A stretch of 64,000 nucleotides of DNA, from NCBI GenBank assembly GCA_051861545.1, contig JBIMKP010000013.1, positions 30,461 through 94,460 of the forward strand, read 5' to 3'. Shown here in pieces: positions 23,637-31,549 of the stretch. A program made the position numbers and the translations under genes. Every line of letters begins with the position of its first letter. Positions within the stretch are counted from its first letter, which is position 1. A model generated the notes under the pieces. The model saw only the letters and a program-made list of their open reading frames with translations, was not told where the DNA came from and did not search any database. The DNA is from CAISCU01 sp051861545. GTDB taxonomy: Bacteria; Bacteroidota; Bacteroidia; UKL13-3.

Positions 23637-24042
23637 AAGAGTTAAATTTATTAATTCAAAACGCAAAAGATGCTTCACAGATTTTAAAAATTAAAATCAA
23701 ACAGAAAAAAGACAAAATCTAGTTGTCGTAGATTTAATCAATTAATGTTTTCAATGCAGAAATCGCAAGTAAGATTAGGTTTTAAAATGGTTTTACCTCT
23801 AAGAATATGGCTGAACTTAGATTCTAGCTGCTTTCCAATTAGAATAGTGCCAAATAATTCTTTTTGGTAGTAATTACAAAGTTGGTAAAGTTGATGTCTT
23901 TAAGTAAAAACTAGTTTTAATTTAGTCGAAAGATTTAAAACGATTTTCCTAACAACCTTATAGTTAAACTTTTAAGAAATATTCAAATTGGTAGTTTGTA
24001 AGTGCTATTAAAATATTCAGCAAATTCAAACGAATAATACCC
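23637..24042. other. AT-rich intergenic stretch, no gene seen
   Basis: About 400 bp between the Rieske start and the terminator of the ABC1-kinase gene. I see no credible reading frame, tRNA-like fold or strong dyad. It should contain the leftward promoter for the Rieske gene, but no clear TAnnTTTG box was identified. Confidence 0.5.
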
Positions 24043-24087
24043 AAAAAAAGAGGCTGTTACTTATTTTGTAACAGCCTCTTTTTTTTT
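24043..24087 (-). terminator. Terminator of the ABC1-kinase operon
   Basis: GAGGCTGTTAC, a 7-base loop and GTAACAGCCTC form an 11-bp perfect stem, with A/T runs on both sides. It follows the leftward ABC1-kinase gene. Confidence 0.9.
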
Positions 24088-24107
24088 ATGCTTGGAAATT
24101 CAATTTT

Positions 24108-25451
24108 TTAAGAAACAAAATTTTCTTCTTCATGAAATGCTAATAAATCTTTTTGCCAATCGCCCAAGCCAGTTTTAACTCTTGCTTTAAGCATATTTAA
24201 CATGCTGTATAAACCAAAATAAGTTCTATTAATATATAATGCATGCTGCGAACCACGTCCTTCTTTGCTATTTTTAAGTTCTTTCATTTTGCTAACTTCT
24301 TCACCTAGCTCATATATTTTGTCAATATAAGCATCATTTCCAAAGTCAAAAATATCGTGATTAAATGGCTCTCTTAGCAAATTCGTCATTCTTAAAAATG
24401 CATCAGTAATTACTGCTTTTGCATCTTCAGAATCATTAGGATTGATAATTTCTTGTTGCTCCATTATCCTTTTTATGCTGCTTTCACTTTGCATAATTTC
24501 AGGTACTAGTAAAGCAAAATAATGGTAATAAAAATCTTCTGGAATTTCTTTCACACAACCAAAGTCTATGATTCCAAGTCGACCATCTTCCATCATTAAG
24601 AAGTTTCCTGGATGAGGATCTGCATGAACTGCTTTATGGATATGAACCTGGTATTCATAAAAATTCCACATAGCCTGTCCAATTTTATCTCTAATTTCTT
24701 GTGTTGGATTTGTTTTAAGAAATTCATCTAAATGCAAACCTGGAAGCCAATCCATTACCAAAACTCTTTTCGAAGCATATTCAGCATAATATTTACTGAA
24801 AACCAAATTTGGTATGTGTGCGCACAAAGATGAAATTTCTAAAGAACGTTTGAGTTCCAATTCATAATCAGTTTCTTCAAGTAATTTTGATTCAACTTCT
24901 TTGATATACTTATCGAACTCTTTTTCACTTAATTCCAATAACCTAAATGCGATTGGTTTTACAATTTTCAAATCACTTTTAATACTTTCTGCAACACCAG
25001 GATATTGAATTTTAATTGCCAAATCCTTTCCATCTTTTGTTGCTCTATGCACTTGTCCAATACTTGCAGCATTTGCAGCTTTCATATCAAAGGTATCAAA
25101 CATTTGTTGTGGCGTTTTACCAAATTGTTTGATAAATGTTTGCACAATAAGCGGACCTGAAAGGGGAGGAGCACTATACTGGGCCATTACAAATTTGTTG
25201 GTATATTGTCGAGGAAGAACATTTTTCTCCATGCTCAACATTTGTGCAACTTTTAAGGCCGAACCTTTTAATTCGCTTAATGCATTATAAACATCTTCTG
25301 CATTGTCTTCATGAAGTTCATCTCTACTTAATGAAGGATCAACCATTTTTTTAGAATAGTGTTTGATATAATTACCGCCAATTTGAACGCCTGTTTTTAC
25401 AAAGCGCATGGCTCTTTCCACCTTACCAGAAGGTATACTATTTTGTTCCAT
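24108..25451 (-). CDS. ABC1/UbiB-family (AarF) atypical kinase-like protein
   Basis: A 447-residue member of the ABC1/ADCK/UbiB protein-kinase-like family, linked in other organisms to quinone synthesis and membrane-lipid homeostasis. It retains the helical signature LKGSALKVAQMLS (61-73), where the canonical K-x-G-Q motif reads K67-V-A-Q70, the Ala-rich loop region AANAASIGQVHRA, the ATP lysine in LAIKIQYPGV, the catalytic segment VHADPHPGNFLM and the metal-binding GIIDFG. No transmembrane helices are obvious. The upstream TetR-like gene ends 2 bp before it, so they form an operon. A role in quinone biosynthesis is only an inference. Confidence 0.9.
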   Translation of the reverse strand: MEQNSIPSGKVERAMRFVKTGVQIGGNYIKHYSKKMVDPSLSRDELHEDNAEDVYNALSELKGSALKVAQMLSMEKNVLPRQYTNKFVMAQYSAPPLSGPLIVQTFIKQFGKTPQQMFDTFDMKAANAASIGQVHRATKDGKDLAIKIQYPGVAESIKSDLKIVKPIAFRLLELSEKEFDKYIKEVESKLLEETDYELELKRSLEISSLCAHIPNLVFSKYYAEYASKRVLVMDWLPGLHLDEFLKTNPTQEIRDKIGQAMWNFYEYQVHIHKAVHADPHPGNFLMMEDGRLGIIDFGCVKEIPEDFYYHYFALLVPEIMQSESSIKRIMEQQEIINPNDSEDAKAVITDAFLRMTNLLREPFNHDIFDFGNDAYIDKIYELGEEVSKMKELKNSKEGRGSQHALYINRTYFGLYSMLNMLKARVKTGLGDWQKDLLAFHEEENFVS

Positions 25452-25453
25452 TT

Positions 25454-26080
25454 TTATCTGTTCTGAAAAAGAAATTTGCCGAATTCTAAAGCTGAGTCCA
25501 AAGGTGATTTTCCTAACATATCAAAACTCAGGTTTATACTTCTTTCAATTGCTTCATCTGTTTTTTCGAAAGCTTTACTGTGGTCTTTCATCCAAAAATT
25601 GGTGATAAACATAAAGTTCAACCACAATGCATCTACATATTTATCACTTAAATACTTTCTGTCAACTACCTCATTTGTGTCGATTGCAGTTGAAAGTATT
25701 GGTTTTATTGAATTACTAAATGCCTCTTTTAAAGGTTTAATGTAAGCAGGCATTTTTGGTGGAAAATGATGATCGCGTTCATACAAAAAGTTGACAAAAC
25801 TTCTGTTCCCTTTTAAGTTTTCAATCCACATAAAAAACAAGGACAATACCTTTTCGCGAGCAGAATAAGTATTAAATACTTCTGCACTTCCTGCTTGTTC
25901 GGTTGTTTTATTCCACCATTCAGCAAAAATTTCAGTTTCTAATGATTCTAGTGAAGAAAATTCATTGTAAAACTCAGTTTCTGTAATTTCAGCAGATTTG
26001 GCAAATAAATAAACAGATTCAGGTGTTTTGTTTGCATCCAGTGTTTGACTGATATACAATTCCATCAGTTTAGTTTTCAT
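25454..26080 (-). CDS. TetR-like regulator / TetR C-terminal-domain protein, operon partner of the ABC1 kinase
   Basis: A 208-residue helical protein. The first 50 residues have the spacing of a TetR DNA-binding domain (three helices: LMELYISQTLDANKTPESVYLFAKSAEIT-ETEFYNEFSSLESLETEIF, here seen as separate segments). The usual recognition helix (T-x-Y-x-Y-F) is degenerate: TETEFYNEFSS. The C-terminal part (about 60-190) resembles ligand-binding halves of TetR proteins. It precedes the ABC1-kinase gene with a 2-bp gap, an arrangement I recall from other Bacteroidota. It may be a repressor of its own operon or a non-DNA-binding partner of the kinase-like protein. Confidence 0.65.
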   Translation of the reverse strand: MKTKLMELYISQTLDANKTPESVYLFAKSAEITETEFYNEFSSLESLETEIFAEWWNKTTEQAGSAEVFNTYSAREKVLSLFFMWIENLKGNRSFVNFLYERDHHFPPKMPAYIKPLKEAFSNSIKPILSTAIDTNEVVDRKYLSDKYVDALWLNFMFITNFWMKDHSKAFEKTDEAIERSINLSFDMLGKSPLDSALEFGKFLFQNR

Positions 26081-26102
26081 ATAAATTTAAACCTCAATTA
26101 TG

Positions 26103-26131
26103 TTGCTTTTGTTTTAGTCGACGTATATTTG
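26103..26131 (+). promoter_or_regulatory. Bacteroidota-type promoter before the MORN/vWA gene
   Basis: TTG, an 18-bp spacer and TATATTTG match the -33/-7 pattern of Bacteroidota sigma-ABfr promoters. The -7 box ends only 7 bp before the ATG at 26139, implying a leaderless or near-leaderless transcript. Confidence 0.5.
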
Positions 26132-26138
26132 ACAACTC

Positions 26139-27287
26139 ATGAAGTTTTTACGTTTTTCAATTTTAATTATTATTTCACTTTTATCTTTTAGCTCAATTGC
26201 ACAAACATTTGAGATACAGGAAGGTGATACCATTAATTTAACTTTAGCTAGTGGTAAAAAGCATGGTTTCTGGAGATATTTCTGGGCCAATGGCGATTTA
26301 AAGTATGAGGTATATTACGAAAATGGTGAGAAAGAGGGTTTAGAAATTAAGTATTACGATGTTCAAGATTGTATTGAATTTAGTAATACTTACCAAAAAG
26401 GAACTTTAAATGGTCCTAGTCTCACTTTTTTTCCTAATTGTAGTACCAGAACAGAGGAGATTTATGTAGGTGGTCAAAAAAATGGTTATGAACGAAATTT
26501 CGATCAAGGTGGTTTTTTATTAACTGAAGGTCAGTTTGTAAAAGGTGAATTGGTTGGAAGTTACGCCCACTTCGATAAAAAAGGAATTGTAACTTATGAG
26601 AGTCCTACAAAAGAAACTACTTTAAAATTCGACAAATTTCTTACTGGTGAATATAAAATTAGGGATTCAACAATTTTTAAAGTATTTGATAGAAATCCCC
26701 AATGGAAAAAAGTATTATTAGTTGTTGATATGACTGGCTCTATGTTTCCATACATAGGACAATTGCTGGTTTGGTTTAAAAAGACATTTGAAGATGGCAA
26801 GATTAAATACTATGCTTTATTTAATGATGGTGATAATTTAGCTGATGAAAAAAAGGTAGTTGGTAGAACGGGCGGTGTGCATACTTATGAAGCTAAAGAC
26901 TATAAAAAGCTTAAAAAAGATATTGAAGATGTTAGAAAATTAGGTGAAGGTGGTGATGATCCAGAAAATGATTTAGAAGCAGTAACTGCAGCCATGATTG
27001 CTTATAGAGATTATGCAGATATTGTTCTTTTAGCAGATGATAGTCAGGTGCGTGATATGATGCTTTTGCGCAGAATCAGAAAACCGATACATATTATATT
27101 GTGTGGAACTAAAAAAGGTGTTAACGACCAATACCTCAAAATTGCTTACCAGACAAAAGGTTCGATTCATACAGCCAATACCGATGTTGATATGAAAAAG
27201 GTAAAAGAGGGTGATGAGGTAATTATTGAAAAAGATATCTTCAAATTTAAAAACGGTCAATTCGAATGGGTTGATGTGATGGATTAA
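26139..27287 (+). CDS. Secreted MORN-like repeat + von Willebrand A-domain protein
   Basis: A 382-residue exported protein. A signal peptide ends near residue 21 (FSSIAQ). Residues about 30-170 hold MORN/YwqK-like antitoxin-type repeats: short beta hairpins with the pattern G-x-x-x-G-x-W-x-Y-x-x-x-G and NGEKEGLEIKYY, KGTLNGPSLTFF, GGQKNGYERNF. Residues about 188-360 form a vWA-like domain with the metal-ion-dependent adhesion motif D197-M-T-G-S201 (a DxTxS form of DxSxS), GGDDPENDLEA and LLADDS. vWA domains bind ligands through a divalent metal. The domain combination is unusual in my experience, and the role is unknown. The Maf gene begins 1 bp after its stop, so the two are co-transcribed. 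Confidence 0.78.
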   Translation: MKFLRFSILIIISLLSFSSIAQTFEIQEGDTINLTLASGKKHGFWRYFWANGDLKYEVYYENGEKEGLEIKYYDVQDCIEFSNTYQKGTLNGPSLTFFPNCSTRTEEIYVGGQKNGYERNFDQGGFLLTEGQFVKGELVGSYAHFDKKGIVTYESPTKETTLKFDKFLTGEYKIRDSTIFKVFDRNPQWKKVLLVVDMTGSMFPYIGQLLVWFKKTFEDGKIKYYALFNDGDNLADEKKVVGRTGGVHTYEAKDYKKLKKDIEDVRKLGEGGDDPENDLEAVTAAMIAYRDYADIVLLADDSQVRDMMLLRRIRKPIHIILCGTKKGVNDQYLKIAYQTKGSIHTANTDVDMKKVKEGDEVIIEKDIFKFKNGQFEWVDVMD

Positions 27288-27288
27288 T

Positions 27289-27858
27289 ATGGAAATTATT
27301 CTTGCTTCTAAGTCGCCGCGCCGACAAGAACTTATAAAAGGATTGGAGCTTCAATACAAAGTTTTTACTTACGACGTTGATGAGAGTTTTGATGCTAGTT
27401 TAAAACAAGCTGAAATTCCTGAGTACTTGGCAAAAAAGAAAGCAATGGCTTATGAAGAGATTATTCAGCCTAATGAAGTTTTAATTACCGCAGATACTGT
27501 GGTTTGGGTAAACGATAAAGTTTTAAATAAACCCGAATCTGAAAAGGAAGCCTTAGAAATGCTACAAACTATTTCGGGTAAAATGCATGAGGTTTATACT
27601 GGAGTTTGTATTAGAACCCATTCACAAATACATGTTTTTTCTGAAAGAACTGAAGTGTTTTGTAATGAAATGTCGGATGACGATTTATGGTATTACATAA
27701 AAAATTATCGACCATTTGACAAAGCCGGTTCCTATGGAATTCAGGATTGGTTTGGATATTCTGCAGTAGAAAAAATTAATGGTTGTTTTTACAATGTAAT
27801 GGGTTTGCCGGTAAACAGATTGAAAAAAGAGTTAAGAAAAATGGCTTTAATTAGCTGA
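27289..27858 (+). CDS. maf: Maf-family nucleotide pyrophosphatase
   Basis: A 189-residue cytoplasmic enzyme that hydrolyses non-canonical or modified nucleoside triphosphates to monophosphates. It has the Maf N-terminal signature ILASKSPRRQELI, the catalytic ITADTVV (Asp about 70), the LNKPESEKEALEML region, and the C-terminal DKAGSYGIQDWFGYSAVEKINGCFYNVMGLP (short motifs AGSYGIQ and NVMGLP). All are typical of the dTTP/UTP pyrophosphatase group. Length is normal. It follows the vWA gene with a 1-bp gap. Its 3' end overlaps the converging small membrane-protein gene by 12 bp. Confidence 0.95.
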   Translation: MEIILASKSPRRQELIKGLELQYKVFTYDVDESFDASLKQAEIPEYLAKKKAMAYEEIIQPNEVLITADTVVWVNDKVLNKPESEKEALEMLQTISGKMHEVYTGVCIRTHSQIHVFSERTEVFCNEMSDDDLWYYIKNYRPFDKAGSYGIQDWFGYSAVEKINGCFYNVMGLPVNRLKKELRKMALIS

Positions 27859-28188
27859 TTTCAATTTTGTAATATTTTCTTTCCACCTTGCAAGTATGAA
27901 TAATGCAGGAGGAATTGCAAACAATAAAAATGTGGTTCCTAATGGTAGATCTCCATTAAAAAAGAAATGAAACAGATAGTAGAGTGCTATAACGCCAAGA
28001 CTTACTGCAGCTCCTGTTACATCATACATCCAACTTAAAATATAGGAAGACAGCAAAACGCATGGGAATAAAATAAACAAAAACCATCCTTTAAAATCAA
28101 GATTCATAATGGTTTCGGTATTAAAAAATCCAACTAAAAAAAACATTCCAATTAAGGAGCAAATTCTTGCAAGCCAGCGAAAACTCAT
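27847..28188 (-). CDS. Small four-helix membrane protein of unknown function
   Basis: A 113-residue very hydrophobic protein with four predicted transmembrane helices, about 8-24, 33-54, 58-78 and 82-102. An aromatic-rich loop lies between them, and the C-terminus is basic (RWKENITKLKSAN). I recognise the general type as a DUF-class Bacteroidota membrane protein but cannot assign a role. It converges on maf with a 12-bp overlap and has its own upstream region of about 210 bp. Confidence 0.6.
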   Translation of the reverse strand: MSFRWLARICSLIGMFFLVGFFNTETIMNLDFKGWFLFILFPCVLLSSYILSWMYDVTGAAVSLGVIALYYLFHFFFNGDLPLGTTFLLFAIPPALFILARWKENITKLKSAN

Positions 28189-28348
28189 ATTTCAATTTTT
28201 ATTCAAGATAAACTTTTGAATCAAAATACATCGTTTTTTTTATAAACCAGTGAATTAGACTTTAGATTTTTGGTTAAAACATTCGATTTTTTGATTCAAA
28301 ACAATAATTTAGATTAAAAAAATGTGATATTTTATTTTTTTTTAATTT

Positions 28349-28366
28349 TTGATAGTTAGTTATCAA
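28349..28366. promoter_or_regulatory. Dyad upstream of the coiled-coil protein gene
   Basis: TTGATA-GTTAGT-TATCAA has perfect 6-bp arms 33 bp before the ATG at 28399. It could be an operator or a weak hairpin. AT-rich dyads arise by chance, so confidence is low. Confidence 0.25.
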
Positions 28367-28398
28367 TGTTTTAACTTACTTCGAAGAAAATATTTTGT

Positions 28399-29217
28399 AT
28401 GAAGAAAATTATACTTCTTTTGATTTTGTGTAATGGACTTTTTTATCACGTTCAAGCACAAAAGAAAATTCAACCTGCTGCACCTAAGCCGGCTACCACA
28501 GCGCCAACTCAGCCTAAAGGACCAGTGCCTTATTTGTTAAAGAAAGATTTTGAAACAATTCAAACAGAATTAAATGCCAAAATTAAATCTGCAAACGAAC
28601 AGGCTGCCGCGGCCAAACAAGCTGTTAATTCAAAGATGGGTCAGGTTTCAGAATTAAATAATAAAATGCAACAAGTTGAAGAAATTCTAAATTCAGCTAA
28701 TTTCAAAATTAGTTTGCAATCAGATTCTTTGAAAAGTACTCACATGCTAATTGAAGAATTACAAGCAGAAGAAAAAGCACATTTTGAAATGTTACAAGCT
28801 GAAAATGCTTCCTTAAAAAGCAAAGACACAACTTTAATGATTGTTATTGGCGTATTGGGTTTAGTAATTATTGGCTTGCTATTCTGGCAAATTGGAGGTT
28901 TAAAAAACAGTGTTTCATCTCAGATTAAATCGAGCAATTCTAGAATGGAATCTGATTTAAACAAATTAGACCAAGAAAATAGAGAAGCAATTAACAGTGC
29001 AAGCACAAAAATGCAAGGAGAATTAAATTACCTTAGAGGTGATATTAATTCAAGTCAAACAAGAAACTTGGCTGCATTACAATCAACTTTAACAGAACGT
29101 GCTAATACTGATAAAGAATCATTGACTAATCAACTAATAGCTTTACACGAGCAATTAGATCAATTAAAGGAGCAAGTTAAAGAATTGGCAAATAGACCAA
29201 TTGAGCCCAAAGCTTAA
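28399..29217 (+). CDS. Exported single-pass protein with two coiled coils
   Basis: A 272-residue protein I cannot assign to a named family. A signal peptide ends at about residue 20 (YHVQA). A Pro/Ala/Gln-rich linker (22-44) and a helical, probably coiled-coil segment follow (48-140, heptad-like Leu/Ile/Glu/Gln pattern). Next are one transmembrane helix (146-165, LMIVIGVLGLVIIGLLFWQI) and a second coiled coil (168-262) ending RPIEPKA. If the signal is cleaved, the first coiled coil is periplasmic and the second cytoplasmic, so it could transmit or tether across the inner membrane. It is monocistronic with its own terminator. Confidence 0.7.
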   Translation: MKKIILLLILCNGLFYHVQAQKKIQPAAPKPATTAPTQPKGPVPYLLKKDFETIQTELNAKIKSANEQAAAAKQAVNSKMGQVSELNNKMQQVEEILNSANFKISLQSDSLKSTHMLIEELQAEEKAHFEMLQAENASLKSKDTTLMIVIGVLGLVIIGLLFWQIGGLKNSVSSQIKSSNSRMESDLNKLDQENREAINSASTKMQGELNYLRGDINSSQTRNLAALQSTLTERANTDKESLTNQLIALHEQLDQLKEQVKELANRPIEPKA

Positions 29218-29243
29218 TAAATAATAATAATATTTAAATATCA

Positions 29244-29285
29244 GAAGGGGTGTATTTTCAGGAATGAAAGTACACCCCTTCTTTT
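29244..29285 (+). terminator. Terminator whose stem encloses the ppx stop codon
   Basis: GAAGGGGTGTA, a 16-base loop and TACACCCCTTC, then CTTTTAG. The stem is 11 bp. It ends the coiled-coil gene; the loop contains the stop codon (29258-29260) of the leftward ppx-like gene and its right arm is ppx coding sequence. Confidence 0.75.
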
Positions 29286-30169
29286 AGGGCGTAATCAGAA
29301 CAAATCATCCTTTTTATTTGTGTATGTTTTAAAACAAAATCAATCAAAACACAAGCGACGACAATATACTCTTGTCTGAATTCAACCAAATTTTTAAGAC
29401 TTTTTCTGGAAGTGATATTAGAATGAATAATCATATCTAGAAACTTCATTAAATCTTGTTCTTCAACTTCTTTAGCGTTTAGACTTAAAGCTTTGCAATT
29501 AGAAGAAAAGTCCCCTTCAATAATTTGCCACATCGATTCAAAACTGCCAGCTGAGCCAATCAAACCTTTAATTGGGAATAGTTTAATTTGATCAAATAAG
29601 GGTTTTAGTTTTTCAGATAAATACAGATTTATTTCGCTTATTTCTTCACTTAAAATGGGGTCATGTTTTTTGAATTTTTCATGTAAACGAATAGCTCCCA
29701 CTTCAAAACTTTGTTTCCAATAATATTGCTCTTTATTTCCAATAATGAATTCAACACTACCTCCACCAATATCCATAATTAAGTAATTCTCACCTTGAAA
29801 ATCGAAGGAATTTCTCACTCCATAATAAATATATTCCGCTTCTAAATCTCCTGAAATAGATTCAATTTGGATTTGAAAATTTTCATCTACTTGCTTTATA
29901 AAATCATTTCCATTTTTAGCATTCCTAATAGCTGAAGTGGCAAAAGCACTTATATTGTCAATAGGATATTGGTTTAAAATTTGTTTGAATTTTGCAAGAA
30001 CTACAAAAGCTCTATTAAATGCTTCAGGTGTAATTTGGTTCTCTTGAATCCCTCCTTTGCCTAACATTACTGGCTCTTCTAATGAAACCAAAATTCCCTT
30101 TTCTTTTTGTTTGATATCTCCAATTAGTAAATTAAAGGTATTGGTTCCTAAATCGATGACAGCTTTCAT
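29258..30169 (-). CDS. Ppx/GppA-type phosphatase
   Basis: A 303-residue member of the exopolyphosphatase/guanosine-pentaphosphate phosphohydrolase family (ASKHA fold). These enzymes remove terminal phosphate from polyphosphate or convert pppGpp to ppGpp. Motifs: the N-terminal phosphate loop VIDLGTNTFNLLIGD, AFATSAIRNAKNG, LIMDIGGGSVEFIIG, and GLIGSAGSFESMW. It is the short form of about 300 residues common in Bacteroidota, which lacks the C-terminal HD-like domain of E. coli Ppx. Which substrate it prefers cannot be read from the sequence. It is monocistronic and leftward. Confidence 0.92.
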   Translation of the reverse strand: MKAVIDLGTNTFNLLIGDIKQKEKGILVSLEEPVMLGKGGIQENQITPEAFNRAFVVLAKFKQILNQYPIDNISAFATSAIRNAKNGNDFIKQVDENFQIQIESISGDLEAEYIYYGVRNSFDFQGENYLIMDIGGGSVEFIIGNKEQYYWKQSFEVGAIRLHEKFKKHDPILSEEISEINLYLSEKLKPLFDQIKLFPIKGLIGSAGSFESMWQIIEGDFSSNCKALSLNAKEVEEQDLMKFLDMIIHSNITSRKSLKNLVEFRQEYIVVACVLIDFVLKHTQIKRMICSDYALKEGVYFHS

Positions 30170-30297
30170 TCAAAATTTAATTACAAATGTGGAGTAAGAA
30201 TTTTTGAAAATGATGTATTAAAAGCATTCATCAATAGCTCAAAATATCAGTTTTCAAATTGAAATTCGAATTTAGATTAAATAAGAAAAATAGGCAC

Positions 30298-30335
30298 AAA
30301 AAAAGAGGTTACCAATGAAGGTAGCCTCTTTTAAA
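30298..30335 (-). terminator. Terminator of the small lipoprotein gene
   Basis: AAAAAAAGAGGTTACC, a 6-base loop and GGTAGCCTCTTTT: a 9-bp stem with one G-U type mismatch and A/T runs on both sides, just after the leftward lipoprotein stop. Confidence 0.8.
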
Positions 30336-30348
30336 AATAAAAATTTAA

Positions 30349-30828
30349 CTATTTATTAGAATATGTAGAAGTTAGAGTATAAGTTGTACCTGCAGTTCCT
30401 CCTAAAATTGCTCCATCAACTTGAACACTTGTTTTTAAGGTAGTTGCATCTAATTGTATGACATTAAAAACTTGATCATCATATTTATATTGAGTTTCAT
30501 TATTCAAAAATGACCATGTGAAATTTGTAGATTGAGGGTCAGCTGGGTCACATTTAGTTGCACCTTCATCTGCTACACCCGTTCCGCCTGTATTGAATTT
30601 TTCAGTGTCGTCTTTACCACATTCTTTCATTGAAGCATATAGGTCGGTTATTGTTGGCCCACCTGGTATCGGTGTAATACCAGGATTAATAACCAATGCA
30701 TTCATTTTCCATGTTTTTGCCGTTAATAATTCTGATTTTGTTTTTGTTTCTGATTTTGTTTCTTCTTTTTTACAAGATGAAACTGTTAAAAAGGCAAAAG
30801 CCACAGCCATTAAGGTAATTTTTTTCAT
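30349..30828 (-). CDS. Lipoprotein, lipocalin-like layout, function unknown
   Basis: A 159-residue exported lipoprotein. The signal ends in a lipobox (TVSSC, C19) followed by the KKEE/Ser/Thr/Lys-rich linker common in Bacteroidota lipoproteins. The body begins LLTAKTWKMNAL and continues as alternating beta strands (FTWSFLNNETQYKYDDQVFNVIQLD), resembling the small lipocalin-like/META-type barrels often annotated in this phylum. It also has a CGKDD...CDPADP pair of cysteines that may form a disulfide. There is no specific function. It is monocistronic with its own terminator. Confidence 0.7.
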   Translation of the reverse strand: MKKITLMAVAFAFLTVSSCKKEETKSETKTKSELLTAKTWKMNALVINPGITPIPGGPTITDLYASMKECGKDDTEKFNTGGTGVADEGATKCDPADPQSTNFTWSFLNNETQYKYDDQVFNVIQLDATTLKTSVQVDGAILGGTAGTTYTLTSTYSNK

Positions 30829-30910
30829 GTATTATTTTGGTTTAAATTGAAATCACAATATACCAATATTCGTGCCACAAACAAATTTGCATACTCTATG
30901 TTTTTAGGTT

Positions 30911-31189
30911 ATGACAAGTTTTAGCGATGAAGAGATTGATAGAATTATAGAGATGGCTTGGGAAGATAGAACCCCATTTGAGGCAATAAAAATGCAATTC
31001 GGCATTAGTGAATCGGATGTGATTCATTTGATGAGAAATCAATTAAAACCAGCATCATGGAGAAGGTGGCGTAAACGCGTGAATTCCGGTGTTTCACAAA
31101 AACACTTAAAGAAACGTAATCCGGAAATTGATAGATTTAAATGCAATTTGCAAAGACAAATTACTATGAATAAGATTTCGAAGAGATAA
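30911..31189 (+). CDS. DUF2805 / TIGR03643-family small protein
   Basis: A 92-residue basic protein. The opening FSDEEIDRIIEMAWEDRTPFEAI is the hallmark of the DUF2805 (TIGR03643) family. It continues with a helix-turn-helix-like segment (FGISESDVIHLMRNQLKPASWRRWRKRV) and a Lys/Arg-rich tail, so nucleic-acid binding is plausible. From family knowledge, this family tends to co-occur with CRY-DASH photolyases and DUF2256. Both of those occur in this window (41747-43148), although not next to it. Its role is not established. Confidence 0.85.
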   Translation: MTSFSDEEIDRIIEMAWEDRTPFEAIKMQFGISESDVIHLMRNQLKPASWRRWRKRVNSGVSQKHLKKRNPEIDRFKCNLQRQITMNKISKR

Positions 31190-31342
31190 TTTTAAGTATT
31201 AAATTCAATTTACTTGAAAATTAAAAGATTAAAGAAATTAAACTAAGTTCTAATTTATGTAGTTTATTAAAATAAATTTCTACTTGATAGAATCTTTTAT
31301 ACTTATTAATTTAGAAATTAATTTTGATAAAACTCAAGAATT

Positions 31343-31549
31343 ATGATAGTTGAAAGAACAAATGAAGACTTAATAACAATTACAGTTTCGTCGACTGTAG
31401 ATGTTTATGGGCTTCAACGATTGATTGACAACGTTAAATATCTTGAAGCTACATCAAAAAGCAAAGTCAAACAAGTCGATATTGACAAACTTGCAGATGA
31501 AATTAATAATAATTGGTGGGAAAAGAATCGAAATAGATTTATTAAGTGA
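31343..31549 (+). CDS. Antitoxin-like partner of the PIN-domain gene
   Basis: A 68-residue protein, Glu/Asn/Lys-rich. It has an N-terminal beta strand segment (MIVERTNEDLITITVSSTV), then a helix (DVYGLQRLIDNVKYLEATSKSK), and a C-terminal tail ending NNWWEKNRNRFIK. That layout, including the WWEKNRNRF tail, is what I recall for small antitoxins paired with PIN_2-type toxins in Bacteroidota. The toxin gene starts inside its stop codon (GTGA overlap), which gives tight stoichiometric coupling. The regulatory DNA-binding activity of this protein is inferred from family behaviour, not shown. Confidence 0.7.
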   Translation: MIVERTNEDLITITVSSTVDVYGLQRLIDNVKYLEATSKSKVKQVDIDKLADEINNNWWEKNRNRFIK

